From the NCBI RefSeq assembly GCF_003858655.1, contig NZ_RQXV01000006.1, positions 1 to 64,000 on the forward strand: DNA of 64,000 nt. Reading direction: 5' to 3'. Each line of letters begins with the position of its first letter. The first letter of the stretch is position 1. Of the stretch, positions 46,145-53,065 are shown piece after piece. A model generated the notes under the pieces. It ran no database searches, was not told the origin of the DNA, and saw only the letters and a list, made by a program, of their open reading frames with translations. The DNA is from Amphritea balenae. Lineage in GTDB: Bacteria > Pseudomonadota > Gammaproteobacteria > Pseudomonadales > Balneatricaceae. Position numbers and translations under genes: made by a program.

Positions 46145-46654
46145 TCAGACCGGGGGCTGTGCATTGATATCAATAAAGCGCTGTTTCTGAGCCGTAAAGA
46201 ACGCCCGGTGATCCAGCTCAAACCAGACCCCGTTCTGATGCCGATACTGACCACTGCTGATCCCCTGAAGCAGGTTCAGCTCAGGCTGCCTTTCATGCTC
46301 GTCTAACAAAACAGGGTCGGTAACCCCTTGCGGAGGTTCAGCCAGTAATAATCCTGCAACGGTGGGTTGCTCATCTAACAGTAGCAACCAACCTTTACTG
46401 TAGGTAACAGGCTCAAGTCCAAGACAGGCTGCCAGATCAAACACAGGCACGGCATCACCACGGTGATTGATAAAGCCGGCAAACCAGTCAGGTGTATCCG
46501 GAATAGAACAAAGATGACCGATTTTAATCAGCTCTGCACGGGTCTGAGCCTGCAATAGCAACTGCAAGAACCCCACGTTAAAACCATGCCGGAGATCATA
46601 TGTTTCAGCCGTTTCAACGATTGTCTCTGAATCAGGGATACGCTCCACCATCAC
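46145..46654 (-). CDS. pilI: CheW-like adaptor PilI
   Basis: A CheW-domain coupling protein of 169 residues that links PilJ to ChpA. RHGFNVGFLQLLLQAQTRAELI, ICSIPDTPDWFAGFINHRGDAVPVFDLAACLGL is the CheW pattern (loop and strand around NHRGDAVPVFDL). Translation may start at the GTG (46654) or at the ATG next to it. It is 7 bp downstream of pilH. Confidence 0.88.
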   Translation of the reverse strand: MMVERIPDSETIVETAETYDLRHGFNVGFLQLLLQAQTRAELIKIGHLCSIPDTPDWFAGFINHRGDAVPVFDLAACLGLEPVTYSKGWLLLLDEQPTVAGLLLAEPPQGVTDPVLLDEHERQPELNLLQGISSGQYRHQNGVWFELDHRAFFTAQKQRFIDINAQPPV

Positions 46655-46661
46655 AGCGCCC

Positions 46662-47024
46662 TCACAAAAACTGATTAACCTGCTTAAGCAGATCCTGATC
46701 AGTAAAAGGCTTTGAAATCATCGCCTTGGCACCCTGTAACTGCGCCCATACTTTATCCGCTTCCTGGTTCTTGCTAGACACAATCACGACGGGGATCGCT
46801 TTAGTTTCTGCAGCAGTGGTGATCTGACGGCAGGCAGCAAAACCATCGACTTCAGGCATAACCACATCCATCAGAATCAGGTCCGGCATCTCTTGACGGG
46901 CTTTGTCCACACCCTGCTGACCATTTGCCGCGAGAATTACCGTTGCATCAACTTCACCAAGCAGATTACAGATGTGCTTTTGTTGTACCGGGTCATCATC
47001 TACGACAAGGATTTTCTTACTCAT
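46662..47024 (-). CDS. pilH: Twitching motility response regulator PilH
   Basis: A 120-residue single-domain receiver: ILVVDDDPVQQ, phospho-acceptor D53 in LILMDVVMPEVDG, VIVSSK and the ISKPF lysine. I chose the ATG at 47024, preceded by TGGAG. The upstream frame (to 47063) adds 13 unconserved residues. It follows the PilG-like gene after 53 bp. Confidence 0.9.
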   Translation of the reverse strand: MSKKILVVDDDPVQQKHICNLLGEVDATVILAANGQQGVDKARQEMPDLILMDVVMPEVDGFAACRQITTAAETKAIPVVIVSSKNQEADKVWAQLQGAKAMISKPFTDQDLLKQVNQFL

Positions 47025-47077
47025 TACTACTCCATTTTTAAACTGACTAGTGTTTATTCTCACTAGTCATTACTCAT

Positions 47078-47899
47078 TTATGCCTGCTTAAACTCATCAA
47101 CCCAGTTCGATACCCGGTTAATGACTTTCTGAAATTCATCCTGATCGATCGGCTTTGTCAGATAGGTTGAACAGCCCGCCATTATGCCTTTCACCTCGTC
47201 CAGCGGAGAGGTTTTTGAGGTCAGCATAATAATCGGGATTTTTTTGAGCGCGGGGTTCTCACGCATTCGGTTACAAGTTTCAAAGCCGTCGATGCCCGGC
47301 ATCAGAATATCGAGGAAAATAAAATCAAAGTTATGTTCGGTCACTTGCTGCAATGCTTGCTCACCGCTATCGGCATAAGTCACTTCAACCGGTGTAGGTA
47401 GCTTTTCCAGCTCTAATCTCAGTGCCTGTTGCATAGCGGCGTTATCATCAACCACCAGCACCCGGTAATTTTCTCTAAAGCTATCTCTACTCTTCGCACC
47501 TGAAACGCTTACTGAGTCAGCAGATTGATATTTACTGAAGCGCTGCTCAGCCGCCTGTTCTGCTTCCTGTAATTCAGAGCCATCCAGCTCTTCATTTTCC
47601 GATGTCATCTCATCCAGAGTACGAATCACGCGCGAAGACACCAATGGATAACGAATATGCCCCAGGCCAGACTCTTGTGGCTGTTCCTTACTGACCTGAA
47701 TAATACGCGAACGGTAGCCCGTAGGCAGCTGCACCAAAGGTGAATCCGATTCCGATGGAAAACCAAACATAAGCAGCAGATCCGGCAAATTTTGCAGATC
47801 AAAATCCACTAATTCATAGCGGTTGTTTTTTGATAAACCAAGAATCCTGGCAAGCTTCTGTTGCTGATCCTGAGGGAAACCAATGGTGCCAATGTTCAT
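47078..47899 (-). CDS. PilG-like response regulator with N-terminal extension
   Basis: First gene of the Pil-Chp operon. The C-terminal ~125 residues are a complete receiver: VLVVDDNAAMQQ, D197 in FIFLDILMPGIDG, IIMLTSK and YLTKPID. Ahead of it lie ~145 residues not found in the ~135-residue PilG of P. aeruginosa. They include YELVDFDLQNLPDLLLMFGF, an acidic EENEELDGSE-type linker region and a helical stretch. The extension looks like a degenerate receiver-like or other alpha/beta domain, and I cannot name it. Position suggests the PilG role of driving the extension motor side of the pathway. Confidence 0.82.
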   Translation of the reverse strand: MNIGTIGFPQDQQQKLARILGLSKNNRYELVDFDLQNLPDLLLMFGFPSESDSPLVQLPTGYRSRIIQVSKEQPQESGLGHIRYPLVSSRVIRTLDEMTSENEELDGSELQEAEQAAEQRFSKYQSADSVSVSGAKSRDSFRENYRVLVVDDNAAMQQALRLELEKLPTPVEVTYADSGEQALQQVTEHNFDFIFLDILMPGIDGFETCNRMRENPALKKIPIIMLTSKTSPLDEVKGIMAGCSTYLTKPIDQDEFQKVINRVSNWVDEFKQA

Positions 47900-47974
47900 G
47901 GAAAATCCTGAATAACAAAATATCTTATATTTTGTCAGTTCAACTCAGAGCAGATATAACAGGGATATGAACAT

Positions 47975-47995
47975 TTCCTAAAAATCTTTTAGGAA
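47975..47995. promoter_or_regulatory. Palindrome upstream of the pilG-like gene
   Basis: TTCCTAAAA and TTTTAGGAA are perfect 9-bp arms around a 3-base centre, 75 bp before the start codon. It is a candidate operator for the chemosensory operon, or a short hairpin in its leader. No regulator can be named. Confidence 0.5.
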
Positions 47996-48038
47996 CATAT
48001 AGATAGATGCGGATAAAACCAAAATATATAACAGCACC

Positions 48039-48279
48039 ACAGAGGGCGCTCTGTACCTTTAATATGTGAGACTACTCACCCAAGTACGTTAATACTGGTA
48101 ACTTCGCATACTTAATAAGCCTGACTGGTGACAGCAGGGCCAACATACCTTTGTTATATTTATTCTCTGTAAGCACTGACCTGTGCTCTGCCTGAAAGGG
48201 AAAGCTCCCCCTAAATCAAACAGCTGTATTAAACTACTTATACTGTTAAGTATTGACAAGCCCTTTGCTGGCTTTTTTT
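48039..48279 (+). ncRNA. Possible small RNA in the 571-bp gap before the pilG-like gene
   Basis: The stretch 47900-48470 has no gene that I can support. On the plus strand it has a 6-bp hairpin with a GGCG loop (48039-48054), a second short hairpin (48172-48187) and AAGCC...GGCTT followed by T7 (48258-48279), which looks like a weak terminator. It matches no RNA family I know, and the boundaries are guesses. Confidence 0.25.
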
Positions 48280-48470
48280 ATTACGAGCCCAAAAGATTAG
48301 ACCAAAGTTTAATGCTGATCGACTGCGGTCAGTATAGGTAGGCTAGGTTGTTACCAGAATATGATGGCTAAATAATACGGCTAAAAATTGTCAGCGGTAG
48401 ATGGCAACCGACGCTCTCTGTCTGTGAATCACAGCACTGAAAGGACTTTCCAGCGAAGATTAAAGTGTTA

Positions 48471-48899
48471 TTACTGGCTACAGATCTGTTGCTGTTGCCT
48501 CAACATAAGCCGACAACCTTTAGCGTCAATACCCAGTTCAAAGCAGCGATCCTTCACCCAGGCCTTATCATCCTCAGTGGCTGTTTCATTGTACTGAGGA
48601 ATCCCCTGACAAAAGCGCTCTGTAGGACCGCTTTTACTCCAACAGGACTTTAAAAACATACCCCCACCAACGGTGCACTGGTACTCGGTACCTTTACAGT
48701 TTTTAAGACGTTCAAGGGCATTATCAAGACAGCCCTGCTGATCCGTCAGTTCACCACGATCAACACCCGCCTGACGTTGCTGTTCGATCATCTGTTGGTG
48801 CTCCTGATTCCAGTTTTCCAGCCACTCAGGGGCCTGCAACCAGCTATAGATCACTCCAATAATCAGGGCAAGTAAAAGACCAAGCCAAAAACGACGCAT
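48471..48899 (-). CDS. Hypothetical cysteine-rich, membrane-anchored protein
   Basis: Not recognised. The 142-residue product has one N-terminal membrane helix (FWLGLLLALIIGVIYSWL) and then a charged soluble part, presumably periplasmic, with eight cysteines (for example CLDNALERLKNCKGTEYQC). They are probably disulfide-bonded. It ends in a Gln-rich LRQQQQICSQ. It is the third gene of a minus-strand group with the DUF416 gene and lies 60 bp after its neighbour, across a 14-bp tandem repeat. Confidence 0.65.
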   Translation of the reverse strand: MRRFWLGLLLALIIGVIYSWLQAPEWLENWNQEHQQMIEQQRQAGVDRGELTDQQGCLDNALERLKNCKGTEYQCTVGGGMFLKSCWSKSGPTERFCQGIPQYNETATEDDKAWVKDRCFELGIDAKGCRLMLRQQQQICSQ

Positions 48900-48918
48900 A
48901 GTAAAGATTCCAGATAAT

Positions 48919-48970
48919 TAACGGGGCTTAGTTAACGGGGCTTAGTTAACGGGGCTTAGCTAACGGGCTT
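48919..48970. repeat. 14-bp tandem repeat, about 3.7 copies
   Basis: TAACGGGGCTTAGT is repeated three times, with one T-to-C change in the third unit, then a partial fourth unit. It fills the space between two small membrane-protein genes and includes the stop codon of the upstream one (48960-48962). Confidence 0.95.
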
Positions 48971-49220
48971 TTACATAAAGGCCAAACAGGCACAACAAAA
49001 AGCCCAGTCCTGAAGCCAGCATTGTCATATTTACAAACATTGGATTGCGCTCAAAATAAGGTACAAAGCGGTGATTCAACTGCATATCACAGAGTCCATT
49101 CAGGTAGTCATATGAGCCACCGGCAGCAACACACTCGTTAACAGTGCTAAGCTCTGACCAGAACGCACCCATTAAAACCAACCCGGGAATAATCAGTAAT
49201 AACAAACCAAGACGTAACAT
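48960..49220 (-). CDS. Hypothetical two-helix membrane protein
   Basis: Not recognised. The 86-residue protein has hydrophobic segments at both ends (GLLLLIIPGLVLMGAFW and MTMLASGLGFLLCLFGLYV). The loop between them is predicted to be periplasmic and has two cysteines (VNECVAAGGSYDYLNGLC). It starts 2 bp after the DUF416 gene, so it is in the same operon. Confidence 0.65.
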   Translation of the reverse strand: MLRLGLLLLIIPGLVLMGAFWSELSTVNECVAAGGSYDYLNGLCDMQLNHRFVPYFERNPMFVNMTMLASGLGFLLCLFGLYVKAR

Positions 49221-49222
49221 GA

Positions 49223-49816
49223 CTATTCACTAACTCCGATATTACTTACCCCATCATTCGCAGCCAGCAATTTCAGTTCATCGATGAAAACGCTGCTTGG
49301 GTTTTTCAAAGCACTGATACGACGGATCAGCTCTTCCTGAAAACCCTCTTCCTGCAGCATCATATCGTGTTGACTGATATGGCGTAGCAACTGCTCATCA
49401 GACATATCAGAATCAGCCGTCACTTCGATGAAAGTCGCGACAGATTCCAGTGCCAGATTACCGACGTTTGCAGCTTCATTTGAGTTTGGTTCTAACAAAC
49501 AGTTTACCGTTGAGTATAGTGCGACCATCGCATCCAGTGCCGGAGAAGCACCGTACATATCAAATTGATCAAGGTCTGGCATATTGGCTTCAATATTTGC
49601 CTGCTGCACCTCAAAATTCATTTTCGCGCCACTGTTACCCAGCTTATTCCAGATACCGTCGAGAATACTGCGCACCTGATCCCTGTCACCAAATTCAAGC
49701 AGGTTAGAAAACAGAGCAAAGTTTGGAAACATACGCTCTGTAACAGCAACAGAAAACGCGGTCAGCTGCCAGCCATTAAGGGCCTTGAGCTCTTTATCCA
49801 AAAACCATTGTGACAT
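49223..49816 (-). CDS. DUF416 family protein (YjaG-like)
   Basis: A 197-residue soluble helical protein of the YjaG/DUF416 family, function unknown. Family stretches are FSVAVTERMFPNFALFSNLLEFGD, ILDGIWNKLGNSGAKMNFE, DLDQFDMYGASPALDAMVALY and the C-terminal SNIG. I chose the ATG at 49816, preceded by CTGGAG. The frame opens earlier (49861) without a good ribosome site. Confidence 0.88.
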   Translation of the reverse strand: MSQWFLDKELKALNGWQLTAFSVAVTERMFPNFALFSNLLEFGDRDQVRSILDGIWNKLGNSGAKMNFEVQQANIEANMPDLDQFDMYGASPALDAMVALYSTVNCLLEPNSNEAANVGNLALESVATFIEVTADSDMSDEQLLRHISQHDMMLQEEGFQEELIRRISALKNPSSVFIDELKLLAANDGVSNIGVSE

Positions 49817-49991
49817 CAGTAAATCTCCAGAATACGGTGGTTGCCCTATTGTACATAGCACAGATGATTTTGCAGCAGTTAAGCACCTATACCCATCTAT
49901 ACAACCAGGTTTTACTAAGACAAAAATGCAGTTTAATCGCCTGATTCAATTCAATTATTACTGGTATACTCAGAAGTGATTCAAGTTCTGA

Positions 49992-50561
49992 ATGGATAAG
50001 AGAACCATGAAAAATAACAATCCTGTCGCATCGATTGTTCAGGGTCTCGATGCTTTCAGCGAATGGACCGGGCGTACTATTGCCTGGCTTACCCTGCTGA
50101 TGGTGTTGGTTACCTTTGTTATCGTCGTAATGCGCTATGTGTTCAATGTTGGAAATATTCCGATGCAGGAATCTGTGATCTATATGCACAGTTTTGTATT
50201 CCTGCTGGCTGCAGGTTACACACTGAAGCATGACGGTCATGTTCGGGTCGATATCTTCTATCGCCCAATGGGTGAAAAAGGCAAAGCAATTATCAATATT
50301 CTGGGAACGTTACTATTACTGTTTCCCGTTTCAGTCTTTATTCTCTGGGTCTCATGGGATTATGTCATGTTCTCCTGGAGTACTCTGGAAGGCTCGCAAG
50401 AAGCCGGTGGTATAGAGGCTCTGTTTATCTTAAAAACCTCACTAATTGTGATGCCGATGCTAATGATTTTACAAGGCATTGCAGAACTACTACGTAGCTT
50501 TCTGGTACTGGGTGGCCACGCACACCTGTTAGAGGTTGATTCACAGGAGCACCCAGTATGA
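49992..50561 (+). CDS. TRAP transporter small permease (DctQ type)
   Basis: The four-helix small membrane subunit of a tripartite ATP-independent periplasmic transporter. In the 189-residue product, TIAWLTLLMVLVTFVIVVMRYVFNVGNIPMQESVIYMHSFVFLLAAGYTLKHDGHVRVDIFY is typical: the membrane helix, QE pair and HVRVD are DctQ family marks. It overlaps the large subunit gene by 4 bp. No binding-protein gene precedes it. Confidence 0.93.
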   Translation: MDKRTMKNNNPVASIVQGLDAFSEWTGRTIAWLTLLMVLVTFVIVVMRYVFNVGNIPMQESVIYMHSFVFLLAAGYTLKHDGHVRVDIFYRPMGEKGKAIINILGTLLLLFPVSVFILWVSWDYVMFSWSTLEGSQEAGGIEALFILKTSLIVMPMLMILQGIAELLRSFLVLGGHAHLLEVDSQEHPV

Positions 50562-51937
50562 TCGAACTTCTACCATTATTCCTGTTCCTCGGCGCGATTG
50601 TTGTACTGCTACTGGGCTACTCTGTTGCCTTTTCACTAGCCGGAACAGGCCTGATTTTTGCGGCTTTTGGCATCATGACCGGACACTTTGAGGCTAGTTT
50701 CCTTGAAGCGGTGCCCAACCGTCTGTTCGGCATTATGAACAATACGGTACTGATCGCTGTACCCCTGTTCGTATTTATGGGTGTGATGCTGGAAAAATCC
50801 AAGATCGCCGAAGAGCTGCTGGATACTATGGCCGCCCTGTTTGGCCCTATTCGTGGTGGACTGGGTATCTCCGTCACTATTGTAGGCATGTTGCTTGCAG
50901 CCAGTACCGGTATTGTTGGGGCAACGGTTGTAACCATGGGCTTACTGTCTCTGCCAACCATGCTACGTCGTGGTTACGATCCAAAGGTTGCTACCGGCGT
51001 AATTTGTGCTTCAGGTACGCTGGGACAGATAATACCCCCTTCCATCGTTCTGGTACTGCTGGGCGATGTCATCTCCTCAGCCTATCAGCAATCACAACTG
51101 GATCAGGGAATCTATTCCCCTGAAACAGTCACCGTAGGCGATCTTTTCCTTGGTGCGCTGATACCCGGGCTGTTACTGGTCGGCGCTTATATTCTATATC
51201 TGGTCTACAAGGCTATCTTTGATCCGACCTCTGTGCCGGCTATTCCAAAAGAAGAGCGCGATGCGATGGACAATATGTGGCAACGGGTCGCATCGGCATT
51301 GGTACCCCCGGTACTTCTGGTAGGCCTGGTATTGGGATCAATCCTGGCAGGCTGGGCAACCCCAACGGAAGCAGCCTCTGTGGGTGCTGTTGGCGCTATG
51401 CTACTGGCGATAGCCCGACGCTGTTTTACTCTGCAGATACTCAAAGATGTGATGCGTACCACCACTCAGGTGAGTTCAATGGTGTTCATCATTCTGGTTG
51501 GCGCCTCAATATTCTCACTGGTATTCCGAGGCTATGGCGGTGATGATCTGGTACGGGAATTCCTGTCAGATCTGCCTGGTGGTGTCTTTGGTGCCGTTTT
51601 ACTGGTGATGCTGGTTATCTTCCTACTGGGTTTCTTTCTCGACTTTATCGAGATCACTTTTGTGGTGGTGCCTATAGTTGCGCCAATATTGTTAGCGATG
51701 GGATTAGATCCTGTCTGGCTGGGTATTATGATTGCGATTAATTTGCAAACATCATTCCTCACCCCACCGTTCGGCTTTGCATTATTCTATTTACGGGGCG
51801 TAGCACCTGAGAATATCGCAACTATGCAGATCTATCGCGGGGTTATTCCGTTTATCTTTATCCAGTTGTTAATACTGATCGCACTGGCACAATGGCCTGC
51901 ATTGGCAACCTGGCTACCAACACTGGTATACGGCTAA
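50558..51937 (+). CDS. TRAP transporter large permease (DctM type)
   Basis: The ion-coupled translocation subunit. The 459-residue protein has ~12 membrane segments and DctM motifs: FMGVMLEKSKIAEELLDTM, GGLGISVTIVGMLLAASTGIVGATVVTMGLLSLP, ICASGTLGQIIPPSIVLVLLGD and ATPTEAASVGAVGAM. It is coupled to dctQ by a 4-bp overlap and followed by a terminator. Its likely partner is the binding protein at 53958-55091. Confidence 0.94.
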   Translation: MIELLPLFLFLGAIVVLLLGYSVAFSLAGTGLIFAAFGIMTGHFEASFLEAVPNRLFGIMNNTVLIAVPLFVFMGVMLEKSKIAEELLDTMAALFGPIRGGLGISVTIVGMLLAASTGIVGATVVTMGLLSLPTMLRRGYDPKVATGVICASGTLGQIIPPSIVLVLLGDVISSAYQQSQLDQGIYSPETVTVGDLFLGALIPGLLLVGAYILYLVYKAIFDPTSVPAIPKEERDAMDNMWQRVASALVPPVLLVGLVLGSILAGWATPTEAASVGAVGAMLLAIARRCFTLQILKDVMRTTTQVSSMVFIILVGASIFSLVFRGYGGDDLVREFLSDLPGGVFGAVLLVMLVIFLLGFFLDFIEITFVVVPIVAPILLAMGLDPVWLGIMIAINLQTSFLTPPFGFALFYLRGVAPENIATMQIYRGVIPFIFIQLLILIALAQWPALATWLPTLVYG

Positions 51938-51960
51938 AACGTTGATTTATTAAAGGCGAA

Positions 51961-51993
51961 AAAAACCTCATGGTTAACGGCTATGAGGTTTTT
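51961..51993. terminator. Bidirectional terminator between dctM and small peptide gene 1
   Basis: Arms AAAAACCTCAT/ATGAGGTTTTT (51961-51971 and 51983-51993) with an 11-base loop. Related stems end each of the three small peptide genes. Confidence 0.85.
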
Positions 51994-52009
51994 ATTAAAC
52001 CAGTAAATA

Positions 52010-52180
52010 TTATTTCCAGCCGCCAGTATAACCCTCTTCACCATCATGTTGCAGGAAGAAACCATTCGCCTGAGGGCCAGCTTCTGAATTTATTGAGTTC
52101 GATGTATCACCAGTACCTGCATACACATTTGAGAATGCTAGCATCAGAACCAGAGCTGTACCTGTAATTATCTTTTTCAT
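52010..52180 (-). CDS. Secreted small peptide, paralogue 1 of 3
   Basis: An unrecognised 56-residue protein. Residues 1-21 (MKKIITGTALVLMLAFSNVYA) form a classic Sec signal peptide with an AxA-like end. The mature part of ~35 residues has no cysteine and ends NGFFLQHDGEEGYTGGWK. It differs from paralogue 2 at only a few positions. The ATG at 52180 follows an AAGGTAAAGACT-like leader; longer frames upstream are not conserved between copies. It has its own promoter and terminator. The function is unknown: an exported peptide, small envelope protein or signal are all possible. Confidence 0.82.
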   Translation of the reverse strand: MKKIITGTALVLMLAFSNVYAGTGDTSNSINSEAGPQANGFFLQHDGEEGYTGGWK

Positions 52181-52210
52181 AGTCTTTACCTTGTTTTTTG
52201 AAGATAGGTT

Positions 52211-52243
52211 TACTATATAAGCCTTTCCTGAAATCATTCTGAA
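52211..52243 (-). promoter_or_regulatory. Promoter of small peptide gene 1 with 11-bp direct repeats
   Basis: On the minus strand TTCAGA and TTCAGG lie 11 bp apart (52243-52238 and 52232-52227), followed about 8 bp later by ATATAGTA (around 52219-52212), a -10. There is no standard -35. The layout matches an OmpR/PhoB-family activator site. Confidence 0.65.
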
Positions 52244-52372
52244 TATAATCATATTAACAATATAAATTTAAAGTTTACTATTAATATCAGCACAAGAAAT
52301 AACACTACAATTGAATATGAAAAATTTTACTAACTATGTAGCTGTAAAGTATTATCTAAGTGTTTTACGAAA

Positions 52373-52404
52373 AAAACCTCATAACTAAAAAGTCATGAGG
52401 TTTT
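52373..52404. terminator. Terminator of small peptide gene 2
   Basis: Arms AAAACCTCAT/ATGAGGTTTT (52373-52382 and 52395-52404). The arm sequence is the same as in the terminator of gene 1. Confidence 0.8.
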
Positions 52405-52422
52405 ATTTGAAACCGATAAATA

Positions 52423-52593
52423 TTATTTCCAACCACCTGTATAGCCCTCTTCACCATCATGTTGCAGGAAGAAGCCATTTGCCTGAGGGCCTGTTTCTGA
52501 ATGTATTGAGTTCGATGTATCACCAGTACCAGCATACACATTTGAGAATGCTAGCATCAGAACCAGAGCTGTACCTGTAATTATCTTTTTCAT
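52423..52593 (-). CDS. Secreted small peptide, paralogue 2 of 3
   Basis: 56 residues with the same signal peptide as paralogue 1 (MKKIITGTALVLMLAFSNVYA) and nearly the same mature peptide; the visible changes are I-to-H-region substitutions (NSIHSETGPQ against NSINSEAGPQ). The C-terminal LQHDGEEGYTGGWK is unchanged. GAGG lies before the ATG at 52593. High identity extends into the leader, which indicates a recent duplication. Confidence 0.82.
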   Translation of the reverse strand: MKKIITGTALVLMLAFSNVYAGTGDTSNSIHSETGPQANGFFLQHDGEEGYTGGWK

Positions 52594-52624
52594 AGTCTTA
52601 ACCTCGTTTTTTGAAAATAGGTTT

Positions 52625-52656
52625 ACTATATAAGCCCTTTCAGAAACAGTCCTGAA
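52625..52656 (-). promoter_or_regulatory. Promoter of small peptide gene 2 with 11-bp direct repeats
   Basis: On the minus strand TTCAGG (52656-52651) and TTCTGA (52645-52640) lie 11 bp apart, followed by GGGCTTATATAGTAAA. The downstream repeat has one mismatch. The -10 region is identical to that of gene 1. Confidence 0.6.
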
Positions 52657-52730
52657 ACTTAGGAGTAATTTAATAACATCCAAAGTTAATTTTTCAGCTT
52701 GTATCTATTAACTACTTTTTTATAAACAAA

Positions 52731-52762
52731 AAAACCTTATAGCCTAGAAACTATAAGGTTTT
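52731..52762. terminator. Terminator of small peptide gene 3
   Basis: Perfect 12-bp arms AAAACCTTATAG/CTATAAGGTTTT (52731-52742 and 52751-52762). It is related to, but distinct from, the stems of genes 1 and 2. Confidence 0.85.
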
Positions 52763-52775
52763 AATCAGATGAATA

Positions 52776-52946
52776 TTATTTCCAACCACCGGTATAACCT
52801 TCATCTCCATCATGCTGTAAGTAAAAGCCATTAGCTTGTGGGCCAGTGTCTGGATGCATAGATTTAGACATATCATCAGTTGCAGCATATACACTTGAAA
52901 AAGCCATCATCAGAACCAGAGCGAAACCTGTAATTAATTTGTTCAT
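52776..52946 (-). CDS. Secreted small peptide, paralogue 3 of 3
   Basis: 56 residues, the most divergent copy. The signal peptide is MNKLITGFALVLMMAFSSVYA. The mature part has TDDMSKSMHPDTGPQANGF and ends YLQHDGDEGYTGGWK. E-to-D and F-to-Y exchanges in an otherwise fixed C-terminal block suggest purifying selection. The ATG at 52946 matches the other copies and sits 8 bases after GAGG; an ATG two codons earlier is also possible. Confidence 0.8.
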   Translation of the reverse strand: MNKLITGFALVLMMAFSSVYAATDDMSKSMHPDTGPQANGFYLQHDGDEGYTGGWK

Positions 52947-52979
52947 GGTCATGTCCTCGGTTATATTTAATACAGCTTT

Positions 52980-53011
52980 ACTATATGAGTCCAACCTGAA
53001 ATGATCCTGAA
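52980..53011 (-). promoter_or_regulatory. Promoter of small peptide gene 3 with perfect 11-bp direct repeats
   Basis: On the minus strand two perfect TTCAGG hexamers (53011-53006 and 53000-52995) are spaced 11 bp apart. A TATAGT -10 (52985-52980) begins about 10 bp downstream. This is the clearest of the three copies. Confidence 0.7.
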
Positions 53012-53065
53012 AGTCTTTATTTTTTTTATAACAAAAAGATATCTACAACTTTTTAAAAGCAATAA

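Noticed and set aside
48039-48279. 6S RNA, tmRNA or RNase P RNA in the long gap
   Set aside because: None of the conserved sequences of these RNAs that I can recall is present. Only a generic small-RNA possibility was kept, at low confidence.
47900-48470. c-di-GMP riboswitch before the chemosensory operon
   Set aside because: The conserved GEMM core could not be found on either strand.
51970-52167. Plus-strand frames opposite the small peptide genes (also 52395-52580)
   Set aside because: They are antisense to the signal-peptide genes. Their similarity to each other only reflects the duplication, and they lack ribosome sites.
52010-52946. Double-glycine leader bacteriocins
   Set aside because: The leaders end in AxA-type Sec cleavage sites, not GG, and no ABC peptidase transporter or immunity gene is nearby. 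The GG near the C terminus (TGGWK) is not in a leader.
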